A stretch of 64,000 nucleotides of DNA from JAJDTT01 sp022827025 (GTDB lineage Bacteria; Acidobacteriota; UBA6911; RPQK01; JAJDTT01): NCBI GenBank assembly GCA_965203535.1, contig OZ241897.1, positions 2,666,001-2,730,000 on the forward strand, in the 5' to 3' direction. A program made the position numbers and the translations under genes. The notes beneath the pieces were generated by a model that saw nothing but the letters and a program-made list of their open reading frames with translations, searched no databases and was not told where the DNA came from. Positions 24,320 through 32,494 of this stretch are shown here, in pieces (the stretch's first letter is position 1; every line of letters starts with the position of its first letter).

Positions 24320-25887
24320 CACGGCTCCTGCTCTTGCCAACCGAGACCGAAAACCCGCTCTTCCCCCGGATCGTACAGGCAGGTGACTACGAAGAGATCC
24401 TCTTTCCGGGATCGCTCCGGGGGAATGTTCACCTGGACATAGGTGAAACCGCGGGCGACCCATGTGAGATAACCCTCCCGGGGTGAGACCGGCGCGGGAT
24501 ATCCGTTGACTCGAACCTCGGAGATGCGGGCCTTGGGATAAGGGATTCGCAGGCGAAGCGAGAGCCCGTTTTCGATGGGACCGCTCTCCGACTCCGGCGG
24601 GAGCTCGGACTCGTCGGCGCGCCCGGACAGCAGAAGCAGATGCGCTTTGAATTGACCGTCCGCGTCGGGATGGTCCTTCAGCGCCGATCGGATGGGCCCA
24701 GCCTCGATGTCCGGATGTTCTCCGATTCGCTGGGCGAAACGAGGCAGACTCTTGTCCGAGAGCCAGCGGCGGGCCGCTTTGCCGGTAGTGGAGCAGACGA
24801 AGAGGACCATTCCCTCGGTCTGAGGATTGTTGAGTGCCGTGACGATCTGTCCCTGCTTGTTCCAGAGCTCCACCCGGGACCGGCGGCGCGCGGCGGCCGT
24901 CTCCCCATAGGCGGTGATGAAGTGGAGCTCGTTCTTGAGGATGACCCGCGTGGGGTAACCGGGATAGTACTCCCCGGGCCAGATCTCCTGGCCGATCTCC
25001 AGCAGGCGGCGATGACGCAGAAAGCTGCTCCGTTCCCAAGCATTCTCGTTGGCGAAGGCCAGAGTATGGTAATGCTCGTAGCCATAGGTGGCCGCATAGT
25101 AGAGGGGCCTTCCGCTCCACAACTTGGGCCCCAGCTCCTCGAGCTCCGGGCCCCAGTAGATCCGTTCCGCGTCCTGCTCCAACTGGTCGGAAGGATAGCC
25201 TTCGGCCAGAGCCGCCTGGTCCATCTGCCGGATGATCTCGTGCTTGTACGACTTCAGGGCGATGTTGGAGTAGGCCGCACCCGAATTCTCGGCCATGATG
25301 TAGCCTCGAAACTGCATGCCGGTCCCGTGGTAGTCGGCATGGAGCTCCGCTTGGAGTTCGTCCATGAGACTCTTTGCCGCCAAGGCTTCCGGCATCTGTT
25401 CCGGGTACAGGGGTCCCTCCCGGTTCCACTCCTTGTAGGTATCCCGGTTGTGGCTGTTGCGCAGGCTTCCGGCCACGTAGCCGTCCGGATTGACCACGGG
25501 CATGAAGGCGATCACCTGCCCCCGGAGGATCTCTCGAGCGCCGGGACTCCCCCGCAGCAACCAGTCCATGAGATAGAAGATGCCGGTGGCGGCCGAACGC
25601 TCTCCCCCGCAGTGGAGCGCCGTGATCAGGACATGCTCCTTCTGCTCGGCTGGAGATTCGGGATCGGTGAGGACGGCCGCCAGCAGAGGACGGCCCTGGG
25701 CCGTGGTCCCCAGCCTCCGGAGCTTCATGATCCCGGGGTAGGTCTTCTCCCACTCCAGCAACCGGTTCTCGAGTTGGGACAAGGAGGGATAGACGGCCGG
25801 ACCGAACTTGGGCCCGGAGGGAGCGGCCCCGATCGTCGAAAGAACGCCGAGCAGGACTGCCGGAGCCAGACCGGCGACCTTCTTCAT
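24319..25887 (-). CDS. M14 family zinc carboxypeptidase, exported
   Basis: 522 residues from ATG 25887, preceded by AAGGAGGAAA; a longer frame upstream to 26064 overlaps the next gene and lacks a signal. The leader KKVAGLAPAVLLGVLSTIG suggests export. The catalytic zinc site of the M14 fold is present: HCGGERSAATG supplies His and Glu, and LHADYHGTGMQ supplies the third His region. VVNPDGYVAGSLRNSHNR is the substrate-binding Asn-Pro-Asp-Gly segment. The C-terminal ~130 residues form a beta-rich accessory domain. Cleaves C-terminal residues from peptides; specificity not predicted. Confidence 0.86.
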   Translation of the reverse strand: MKKVAGLAPAVLLGVLSTIGAAPSGPKFGPAVYPSLSQLENRLLEWEKTYPGIMKLRRLGTTAQGRPLLAAVLTDPESPAEQKEHVLITALHCGGERSAATGIFYLMDWLLRGSPGAREILRGQVIAFMPVVNPDGYVAGSLRNSHNRDTYKEWNREGPLYPEQMPEALAAKSLMDELQAELHADYHGTGMQFRGYIMAENSGAAYSNIALKSYKHEIIRQMDQAALAEGYPSDQLEQDAERIYWGPELEELGPKLWSGRPLYYAATYGYEHYHTLAFANENAWERSSFLRHRRLLEIGQEIWPGEYYPGYPTRVILKNELHFITAYGETAAARRRSRVELWNKQGQIVTALNNPQTEGMVLFVCSTTGKAARRWLSDKSLPRFAQRIGEHPDIEAGPIRSALKDHPDADGQFKAHLLLLSGRADESELPPESESGPIENGLSLRLRIPYPKARISEVRVNGYPAPVSPREGYLTWVARGFTYVQVNIPPERSRKEDLFVVTCLYDPGEERVFGLGWQEQEP

Positions 25888-25943
25888 TTTCCTCCTTCTC
25901 GGCCGGAACCCGGAGGAATCAGCCCGGTCGAGCGCGGACGGGG

Positions 25944-26666
25944 TCATGGACCCGGTCCCGCCTCCAATTCGACGGCATCCCGGCCGGTCCGTGAACCGCT
26001 CGACATGAAGTCCAGAATCGGTTCCATGGGTTGGAGACCGGCCACCGCCAGGTCCGGACCGCAACCTCTCAGCTCATCGAGCCCATAGTGACCCGTGGCA
26101 ACCGCAATGGTGGTTGCGCCCGCGGCGCGGCCGTGCTGGACGTCCCTGGGGGTGTCGCCGATGACGAACACCTGCTCTACGGCCTGCGGAGCCGCCAACC
26201 CGCTTCCCCGGCGGACGGCCGTCCGGATCAGCTCGGTCCGATCTCCCGAATCGGAGCCGTATCCGCCGAAGGGAAAGTAGGAGCTGAGCCCCGCCCTTTC
26301 CAGCTTCAGTCGCGCTCCGGTCTCGACGTTGCCGGTGGCCAGTCCGATCAGAAACCCCGGATCGGCCGAAAGCTGGATCACCAGCTCCCGTGCTCCGGCC
26401 AGAACCTGGAAATTGGGGCTTCGGCGAACTTCGTCCGGCAGGATGGACAGGTAGATGTCATAGAGATCCTGTCCGGGCTCATCGTCCACACCGTACATGG
26501 AGACGATCTCTTGAATGATCAGGGGGTCGGTCTTCCCGTCGAACCGGATCGCCGTCCAATCGGGCTCGATCCCGTACCGAATCTGGAAGGCGCGATACAG
26601 GGACCGCGTGCCGGCCCCTCCGGAGAGGAGGAGAGTGCCGTCGATGTCGAAGAGGACCAGCCTCAT
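25944..26666 (-). CDS. HAD superfamily hydrolase (phosphoglycolate-phosphatase-like)
   Basis: 240 residues. Motif I is VLFDIDGTLLLSGG with the nucleophilic Asp; motif II is IGLATGNVE; motif III includes the Lys in RLKLERAGL; motif IV is VFVIGDTPRDVQHG. The cap insertion after motif I (YRAFQIRYGIEPDW) is of the C1 type typical of Gph/PGPase-like enzymes. Substrate not predictable. Positioned upstream of the M14 gene on the same strand with a 56-bp gap. Confidence 0.88.
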   Translation of the reverse strand: MRLVLFDIDGTLLLSGGAGTRSLYRAFQIRYGIEPDWTAIRFDGKTDPLIIQEIVSMYGVDDEPGQDLYDIYLSILPDEVRRSPNFQVLAGARELVIQLSADPGFLIGLATGNVETGARLKLERAGLSSYFPFGGYGSDSGDRTELIRTAVRRGSGLAAPQAVEQVFVIGDTPRDVQHGRAAGATTIAVATGHYGLDELRGCGPDLAVAGLQPMEPILDFMSSGSRTGRDAVELEAGPGP

Positions 26667-26751
26667 GGCGGAGATTATAGCAGTCGATTGTGAAGGCCGG
26701 ACAAGGGAGGAGGGGTGCCTGCGAGCAGCGTCTGACGCCGTCTTGGATGGA

Positions 26752-26854
26752 AGAGGGCACCCGCAAGGGGCGCCCCTGCGTTCGTGGGTTGACCCTGACG
26801 GCTCTCCCTTTCCGTCCGATTGGGTACGGGGTGGCCCTACGTTCGTGGGTTGAC
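26752..26854. repeat. Hairpin-type repeat with a local duplication at the 3' end of the dehydrogenase gene
   Basis: AGAGGGCACCCGCAAGGGGC plus GCCCCT forms the hairpin unit seen at 922, 15162 and 32621. It is followed by CGTTCGTGGGTTGACC, which recurs at 26839-26854, where it encodes the last residues of the neighbouring dehydrogenase. The two direct copies are about 60 bp apart and each follows a GGGG-rich sequence. Confidence 0.65.
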
Positions 26855-27799
26855 CAGGTTGTCTGCGGTGGGGCGCCTCCCGTCGAGCACCGCCATCATG
26901 TCCCCCGCCACCGTCTCCAGCACTCCCCGCTGGGCTCCCAGAGTCGCGCTCCCCACGTGAGGAGTCAGAACCGCGCCGGGGTGGCGGAAGAGGGGATGGG
27001 AACGATCGGGCGGCTCGTCGTGAAAAACGTCGAGGGCCACGGCCCGCAGGCGGCCCGACTCCAGGGCTTCCTGGAGCAGGTCGTGGCTCTCGACCAATTT
27101 GCCACGTCCCAAGTTGACCAGGATCGATCCCCGCTTGAAGCGCCCGATGTTCTCCGAGTTGATGAGGCCGCGCGTCTCCCGGTTGAGCGGGGGGTGCAGA
27201 GTCACGATATCGGAACGCCCCAGCAGCTCGAGCAACGGAACCGCTTCGACGCCGTCGCCCACGATTTCACCAGGCGCCATGTTGGGGCCGTTCACCAGGA
27301 CCTTGCAATCGAACGGCGCCAGCAGCCTCCGGACCTGCCTGCCGATTCGGCCGTACCCCACGATCCCCACCGTGGCCCCCTGCAGATCCAGGTTCCGCCT
27401 CCGGTAGCGGTCTCTCCATTCCCCTTCCAGAAGCACTTGGCGCCAGTGGGGAAGGTTCTTGGCGGCGGCCAGCATCAATGCGAGCGTATGCTCCGCCACG
27501 GCCCGGGCCATGGCCCCGGGCGTGTAGACCACCGGGACGCCCCGCCTGGACGCCTCCGCCACGTCCACCGTGTCGTAGCCGACGCCGGCGCGCCCGATGA
27601 CCCTCAGATTCGGAGCGGCTCTCATCATCCCGGCATCGATGAGGACCGGTCCCCGAGCCAGGATTCCGACCACCTGCGGACTCATCCGGGCCAGAACGGC
27701 TTCCCGGGTGAACTGATCGGAGAACAGCAGCGTGTAGGGAGAGAACAATTCACGGGCCCACGCAGGCAGGGGCCCGGTGGAAGCGATCGATTCGGACAT
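26837..27799 (-). CDS. D-2-hydroxyacid dehydrogenase (phosphoglycerate-dehydrogenase-like)
   Basis: 320 residues from ATG 27799; a TTG two codons earlier is possible. The NAD-binding motif is VGIVGYGRIGRQVRRLL. The catalytic triad is readable: Arg in VNLGRGKLV, Glu in DVFHDEPP and His in LTPHVGSATLG. The N-terminal lid contains VIGRAGVGYDTVDV. No ACT or regulatory domain follows, so it is the short form, acting on 3-phosphoglycerate, glyoxylate or another 2-ketoacid. Its 3' end has been duplicated together with a hairpin repeat downstream. Confidence 0.9.
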   Translation of the reverse strand: MSESIASTGPLPAWARELFSPYTLLFSDQFTREAVLARMSPQVVGILARGPVLIDAGMMRAAPNLRVIGRAGVGYDTVDVAEASRRGVPVVYTPGAMARAVAEHTLALMLAAAKNLPHWRQVLLEGEWRDRYRRRNLDLQGATVGIVGYGRIGRQVRRLLAPFDCKVLVNGPNMAPGEIVGDGVEAVPLLELLGRSDIVTLHPPLNRETRGLINSENIGRFKRGSILVNLGRGKLVESHDLLQEALESGRLRAVALDVFHDEPPDRSHPLFRHPGAVLTPHVGSATLGAQRGVLETVAGDMMAVLDGRRPTADNLVNPRT

Positions 27800-27933
27800 G
27801 AGCAAATGATGACACAGAAGGGGGATCCCTTCGCCGGACGCATCCTTCTTGCCGACGGGGCTCCAGCCGGGACGGGGGCGAGTTTCCGCGGGGACTGCTA
27901 GACTACGCGGCAGGCTTCTTCGGGAGCGAGACG

Positions 27934-28380
27934 ATGTCGGACGCGACCACGATTGTCCTGGGCCTCCTGTTCCTTCTTCCCTCCCTGGAGGCTCAGTCCG
28001 ACACGGTGCAGGTCCGGGGCCGGCTGGTCTGCGTGGAGGCCGGCGCCGAGTCGCAGGAACCCATCGAGTGTCCGTCCGAGGCTCCGGTTCGCGCGCTGCT
28101 GGATGAGACCGGACGCCTGTACCGGTTCCTTCCCGATGATCCCAAGGTCACCATGTTTGACGATCCCCGGGTCCGCAGGCGCGAACTCCAGGTCACCGGA
28201 CGCCTGAACTCGTCGGATCAATTGGAGATCATCCGGGTCAAATCCATCGTCGACGGACGCCTCCACCATGTCTACTACCGGTGCGAGGTCTGCCACATCA
28301 CCGCCTACGCGTACGGACCCTGCTGGTGCTGCCAGGATGAGTTCGAATTTCGCGAGACCCTGGCGCCTCCGCCGCAATGA
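27934..28380 (+). CDS. Exported small protein with a C-terminal Cys cluster
   Basis: 148 residues. A signal-peptide-like start (VLGLLFLLPSLEAQS) precedes a beta-rich domain (VQVRGRLVCVE, VRRRELQVTGRLN, LEIIRVKSIVDG). The end holds YRCEVCHITAYAYGPCWCC, that is CxxCH followed 11 residues later by CxCC. The CxxCH could bind haem c, but the dense extra Cys favours a zinc or iron-sulphur site. No family recognised. Alone between divergent and downstream M19 genes. Confidence 0.6.
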   Translation: MSDATTIVLGLLFLLPSLEAQSDTVQVRGRLVCVEAGAESQEPIECPSEAPVRALLDETGRLYRFLPDDPKVTMFDDPRVRRRELQVTGRLNSSDQLEIIRVKSIVDGRLHHVYYRCEVCHITAYAYGPCWCCQDEFEFRETLAPPPQ

Positions 28381-28434
28381 CGGGACGAGGGAATTGAGAC
28401 AAGCCGAACCCCATTGGAGAAGGGATCACCAACC

Positions 28435-29490
28435 ATGCTGACCGTCGATTCTCACCTGGACCTTGCCTTCAACGCCTTGGAGTGGAACCGGGACCTGACC
28501 CAACCCATCCACGCCATTCGGGAATCGGAGGCCGGCATGGGGCAGAAGGGCCGGGGCGCGGGGGTCGTGAGCTTCGGGGAGCTGCGCCAGGGACGGATCG
28601 GCCTCTTCTTCGCCACGGTCCACTGCCGGATCGCCTCCCTGGGCCGGCGGTTCGCCGGGGTCCGGAACCAGGACATCGCCTACGCCAAGGCCCGGGGGGA
28701 GTTGGCCTACTACCGGATCATGGAGTCCAAGGGCGTCCTCCGCCAGATCCGCAACGCCTCGGAACTCGAATCCCACCTGGAGGAATGGGACCGCAACCCC
28801 TCCTTCGCGCCTCTGGGATACGTACTGAGCATGGAAGGATCCGACCCCATCGTCAGCCCGGAACAGGTGCCCGAGTGGTGGGACCAGGGCCTCCGCGTGG
28901 TCAGCCTCTGCCACTACGGCGTGAGCACCTATTCCCACGGCACGGGCGCCCCGGGCGGACTGACTCCGCGAGCCCCCGCGCTGCTTCAGGGCCTGGAGGA
29001 GGCGGGAATGATCCTGGACGTGAGCCACCTGGCGGAGCAGGCCTTCTGGGAAGCCCTGGACCAGTTCGGCGGCCGGGCCATCGCCACCCACAACTGCTGC
29101 CAGGCGCTCTGTCCGGGAGACCGCCAACTGAACGACAAGCAGATCCGGGCCCTGGTGAGCCGCGGGGGCGTCATCGGAGTGGCCCTCGATGCATGGATGC
29201 TCTCACCGGGCTGGAGCGGCGAGGACCAGGACAACAGCTTCATCAGCCTGGAGACCGTGACCGACCACCTGGATCACATCTGCCAATTGACCGGAGACGC
29301 CCGCCACGCCGCCATCGGATCGGACCTGGACGGGGGATACGGGAGGGAGCAGTGCCCCCACGATCTCGGCACCATCGCCGATCTGCGGAAGATTCCCGCC
29401 CTTCTGGAAAGGCGCGGCTACCGCCTGGAGGACGTGACCTCCATCATGGGAGGCAACTGGGTCCGGCTCCTCCGCGAAACCTGGAGTTGA
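28435..29490 (+). CDS. M19 family membrane dipeptidase-like zinc hydrolase
   Basis: 351 residues from ATG 28435. The metal-binding HxD near the N-terminus is VDSHLDLAF; the bridging Glu is in LSMEGSDPIV; later His are in SLCHYGVSTY and ATHNCCQAL; and GSDLDGGYG closes the site, matching M19/renal dipeptidase architecture. No signal peptide. Cleaves dipeptides, possibly including D-amino-acid or peptidoglycan-derived ones; the substrate is inference. A 38-bp gap separates it from the convergent cupin. Confidence 0.9.
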   Translation: MLTVDSHLDLAFNALEWNRDLTQPIHAIRESEAGMGQKGRGAGVVSFGELRQGRIGLFFATVHCRIASLGRRFAGVRNQDIAYAKARGELAYYRIMESKGVLRQIRNASELESHLEEWDRNPSFAPLGYVLSMEGSDPIVSPEQVPEWWDQGLRVVSLCHYGVSTYSHGTGAPGGLTPRAPALLQGLEEAGMILDVSHLAEQAFWEALDQFGGRAIATHNCCQALCPGDRQLNDKQIRALVSRGGVIGVALDAWMLSPGWSGEDQDNSFISLETVTDHLDHICQLTGDARHAAIGSDLDGGYGREQCPHDLGTIADLRKIPALLERRGYRLEDVTSIMGGNWVRLLRETWS

Positions 29491-29530
29491 GCGCCGGCCG
29501 GGTACGGCAGGCCACGTTCGCGCCGGAGCG

Positions 29531-29953
29531 TCAAGTCTCCCAGAATCCGGGAACCGGAACCGCCTCGTCCTCTCCCGGCCAGGGAGGCATGGTGACGATG
29601 ACGATCTCCAAGGGGCCGGCGCCCGTGTTGCGGAATTGAAAATGGGTGCCCAGGGGGATGTCCACCGCCGTCCCCGGACCCACCGGCACCACGGCCCCCG
29701 AGGCGGCCTCGGCAGGCTTGCGCCACAGCTCTCCCGTTCCCCGCAGGAAGTACCAGATCTCCTCCACGGTCCGGTGCCGCACCGGGCTCGAAACCTGGTT
29801 TGGGGCGAGGCTGCAGTGGACCATGCTTCCACCCTCCAGCGCCGGAAGCAGCCGGATCCGGGACCCGTCCGGAGCCAGAGTGTCGTAGCCCGGATCGCCC
29901 GCTTCCCGGGCCGGCCGATCCACCAACTGGTCAGGAATCCGTCTGGTCTGCAC
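29531..29953 (-). CDS. Cupin domain protein
   Basis: 140 residues from GTG 29953, seven bases after the lactonase-like gene; longer in-frame ORFs overlap that gene and were rejected. Cupin motif 1 is VSSPVRHRTVEEIWYFLRGT (His, Glu) and motif 2 is IPLGTHFQFRNTGAGPLE (His). Probably cotranscribed with the upstream propeller lipoprotein. Metal-dependent small-molecule enzyme or sensor, not further defined. Confidence 0.8.
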   Translation of the reverse strand: MQTRRIPDQLVDRPAREAGDPGYDTLAPDGSRIRLLPALEGGSMVHCSLAPNQVSSPVRHRTVEEIWYFLRGTGELWRKPAEAASGAVVPVGPGTAVDIPLGTHFQFRNTGAGPLEIVIVTMPPWPGEDEAVPVPGFWET

Positions 29954-29960
29954 GGGCTGT

Positions 29961-31157
29961 TCAGCGCGCCAGCATGCGGATGCAGACCGGCATGGGAACG
30001 TCCGCCGTCTGACCGCTGGCCTCGAGCGCCCCGGTCTCCGGGTCGATCCGGAAGACCACCACGCTGTCCGACTCCTGGTTGGCCGCCAGCAGCCAGGTCC
30101 CCGTGGGATCAATCTCGAAGTTCCGTGGCGTTTTCCCCCGGGTCGACTCCTGTCCCCGGGCCGTCAGCCGGCCCGTCTCCGGGTCGACGGAGAAGACCGC
30201 GATGCTGTCGTGGCCCCGGTTCGAGCCGTAGAGAAAACGGCCCGAAGGGTGGACGCGGACCTCGGCGGTGTGGGTGACGCCCTCGAAACCTTCGGGAAGC
30301 GTGGTGATGGTCTGAATCGGATCCAGCGTCCCCTTATCGCCGTCGTACCGGAAGGCGGTCACGGTGGAGCCCATCTCGTTGATGACGTAGCCGAACCGCC
30401 CGCTGGGATGGAAGGCGAAATGGCGCGGACCCGCCCCGGGGGCGACCGAAACCGACGGCGGCTCGTTCGGCTCCAGGACACCCGTGGCGGTGTCGAAGCG
30501 ATAGACCACGACCTCGTCCGTGCCCAGGTCGGCCGCCACGGCGAACCGGTCATGCGGGTCCAGGTTGATGCTGTGGGCGCGGGGACCCGTCTGCCGCACC
30601 GGGTCCACGCTGGAACCTTCATGCTGGATGACCGAGGTAGCGGGACCCAGGCGGCCTTCCGCATCGATGGGGAAGGAGGCGACGGTTCCGCCCGTGTAGG
30701 TGGCCAGCAGCAAGTTGCGGCCCGCCTGGTCCACCACCAGGTGGCACGGCACGGCGCCGGCCGAAGGCTGGAGGTTCAAGAAGGAGAGCTGGCCACTCGC
30801 AGAATCGATGGAATAGGCCGAGACGGTCCCCGTACTTTGGCCCTCGAACTCGGCGATCTCGCCGACGGCGTAGAGATAGCGGCCGCTGGGGTGGAGCGCC
30901 AGGAACGAAGGGTTTTCGATACCGGAGACCACCGAAAGGCGTTCCAGAGCCCCCGATTCGGGATCCATCCGGTAGGTGTAGATCCCTTCGCTGTCGGTCC
31001 TGGTGTAGGTACCGAAAAAGACGAGCAGATCTCCTCCGCTCTCCGGTTGTTCCATGGTTCCCACCTCTTCCCGGGTGCAGGCTGCGGCCCCGCCGAGCAG
31101 GATCAGCGAAACCACACCAAGATTCTTCCATCGCTTGTAAGCCGGCCGAGTTCTCAT
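29961..31157 (-). CDS. Lactonase family (6-phosphogluconolactonase-like) beta-propeller lipoprotein
   Basis: 398 residues from ATG 31157, preceded by GGAGG. The signal ends in a lipobox (LGVVSLILLGGAAAC), so the protein is probably lipidated and envelope-located. The body is a seven-bladed Pgl-type propeller: FFGTYTRTDSEGIYTYRMD, FLALHPSGRYLYAVGE, FAFHPSGRFGYVINEMG and VRVHPSGRFLYGSN are regular blade motifs. Cytoplasmic Pgl hydrolyses 6-phosphogluconolactone; an exported version more likely acts on another lactone. A TnpB-bearing element ends 24 bp upstream and contributes a TATAAT toward this gene. Confidence 0.85.
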   Translation of the reverse strand: MRTRPAYKRWKNLGVVSLILLGGAAACTREEVGTMEQPESGGDLLVFFGTYTRTDSEGIYTYRMDPESGALERLSVVSGIENPSFLALHPSGRYLYAVGEIAEFEGQSTGTVSAYSIDSASGQLSFLNLQPSAGAVPCHLVVDQAGRNLLLATYTGGTVASFPIDAEGRLGPATSVIQHEGSSVDPVRQTGPRAHSINLDPHDRFAVAADLGTDEVVVYRFDTATGVLEPNEPPSVSVAPGAGPRHFAFHPSGRFGYVINEMGSTVTAFRYDGDKGTLDPIQTITTLPEGFEGVTHTAEVRVHPSGRFLYGSNRGHDSIAVFSVDPETGRLTARGQESTRGKTPRNFEIDPTGTWLLAANQESDSVVVFRIDPETGALEASGQTADVPMPVCIRMLAR

Positions 31158-31184
31158 TGCGCCTCCAAATTGTAAGAATTGGGG

Positions 31185-31190
31185 ATTATA
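31185..31190 (-). promoter_or_regulatory. Outward-facing TATAAT in the element's terminal repeat
   Basis: On the minus strand the terminal repeat reads TATAAT 27 bases before the ATG of the lactonase-like lipoprotein gene. A weak -35 (TGTAGA, 17 bp upstream) lies inside the element. The same TATAAT faces outward at the other end (32426-32431). Insertion may therefore have given the gene a promoter. Confidence 0.4.
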
Positions 31191-31208
31191 AAGAGTGTTT
31201 GACACGCT

Positions 31209-32369
31209 CTACAGTTCTGGTGACACGCTCGGCCTATCGGCCCACGTTCCGCCACCGGCGGCAGAAACCCCAGCCGCCAAGATGTTGATCGCAGCGTTAT
31301 GGTCCCTGTCCATCCGGAGTCCGCAAGTGCGGCACCTGTAGGTTTCACTGCGTCCCGGATCGTGACGACTGCCGCACCTGTGACAGTCCTGCGACGTGTA
31401 TTTCGGGTCCACTTCTACGAACTCCCGACCGGCCCACTCTGCCTTGTACTGGAGTTGATTGCGTAGAAGTCCCCAGGATTGAGTGAGGATTTCCCGATTC
31501 AGGCCCTTCTTGTGCAGGCCCTTGGTGGACATCCCCGTGATGTTCAGCTTCTCGACGGCGATGAGTCCGTGAGAACGCACGATCCGAGTCGTGGCCCGGT
31601 GGCACGTATTCCGGTTCCTGACCTTCTCGCGGTAGCGGAGCCGTGCCAATTGCCGGACCCGCTTCTTTCGGCGGTTCGATCCCCGCTTGCAACGGGCCAC
31701 TCTTCTCTGCTGACGCTTGATCTGCGCCCAATTGCGACGGTGGCGTTCGATCCGTTCTCCGGTGGACAAGACGGCCCGTTTACGGACTCCAAGGTCGATC
31801 CCCACCGCAGCCTCACAACGGGGCAACGGTTCCTTCTCGACTTCATAGACCAGATCCACGTAGATCCGGTTGGGCTTACGGACGATTCGCAGGGCCTTCA
31901 ACGGACAATCGACCGGCAAGGGCCTGGAGGAATAGAGTCGGATCGTGGGGAAGCCCTTGGGACGGAGAGCGTATCCCCGCTTTCGCTTCTTCACCATCGT
32001 GGCTCGCGGATCAACGAGGTCGATGGTCTCCATCCGGGCCAGGGGCCGAAAACGAGGAAACCCGGGCTTTTCACCTGCCTTGCACCGTCGGAAGAACGCC
32101 TTGAACGCTCGATCCAGCCGGAAGATCATGCCACGTTGCGCCACCAGGGCAAACGACCCCAACCCGTCCGGATCGGCTTTCCTCTTCCCGGTGAGAGTCT
32201 TCAACTGGTCATAGGCTGTCACACGCTTCTGGTCCTTCTGCCACGCCTCACGCCGCTCTTGCAGACAGGCATTGTAGAGTCGGTTCAGGACGGAGCGAAT
32301 CCAGTCCAGCCGACGGTAGCCGTTGCGGGTCAGTCTGGCCCGGCATTGAAATGTCGCGTGCCACTTCAT
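31209..32369 (-). CDS. tnpB: TnpB (IS200/IS605 OrfB) RNA-guided nuclease
   Basis: 386 residues, normal length, apparently intact. The RuvC active site is complete: Asp192 in VGIDLGVRKRAV, Glu273 in IAVEKLNITG and Asp354/356 in MDRDHNAAIN. The zinc ribbon is CHRCGSRHD (C329, C332) with YRCRTCG (C346, C349). The N-terminal WED/REC-like half includes LDWIRSVLNRLYNACLQERR. TnpB proteins cut DNA guided by an omega RNA transcribed from the 3' end of tnpB into the element's right end. Only 28 bp separate the stop from the element terminus, so such an RNA would overlap the ORF and the terminal repeat. No TnpA partner. Confidence 0.92.
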   Translation of the reverse strand: MKWHATFQCRARLTRNGYRRLDWIRSVLNRLYNACLQERREAWQKDQKRVTAYDQLKTLTGKRKADPDGLGSFALVAQRGMIFRLDRAFKAFFRRCKAGEKPGFPRFRPLARMETIDLVDPRATMVKKRKRGYALRPKGFPTIRLYSSRPLPVDCPLKALRIVRKPNRIYVDLVYEVEKEPLPRCEAAVGIDLGVRKRAVLSTGERIERHRRNWAQIKRQQRRVARCKRGSNRRKKRVRQLARLRYREKVRNRNTCHRATTRIVRSHGLIAVEKLNITGMSTKGLHKKGLNREILTQSWGLLRNQLQYKAEWAGREFVEVDPKYTSQDCHRCGSRHDPGRSETYRCRTCGLRMDRDHNAAINILAAGVSAAGGGTWADRPSVSPEL

Positions 32370-32494
32370 TTGTTGTTGGACAGTAGCACGGAATTCTGAC
32401 AGAACTCACGGTGTCAAGCTCTCGTTATAATCCCCTAAGAATTCCACATCACAAATTCCTGACCCGGCGTAGCCGGAACCTCAATCTCTCTGCG

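Larger units (their letters stand above)
31181..32435. mobile_element. 1255-bp tnpB element with ~25-bp terminal inverted repeats and an 8-bp target duplication
   Basis: The left end starts GGGGATTATAAAGAGTG and the right end, read inward, GGGGATTATAACGAGAG; over 25 bp the ends match at 22 positions, both reaching TTGACAC. Immediately outside both ends is TAAGAATT (31173-31180 and 32436-32443). Such ends plus an 8-bp duplication are typical of DDE-transposase elements and not of IS200/IS605. The only gene inside is tnpB. No TnpA or DDE transposase is present, so the element is non-autonomous here. Confidence 0.82.

Noticed and set aside
31209..32369. Plain IS200/IS605 or IS1341-type insertion
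   Set aside because: The tnpB gene fits, but the inverted termini and flanking TAAGAATT copies do not fit the single-strand transposition products of that family.
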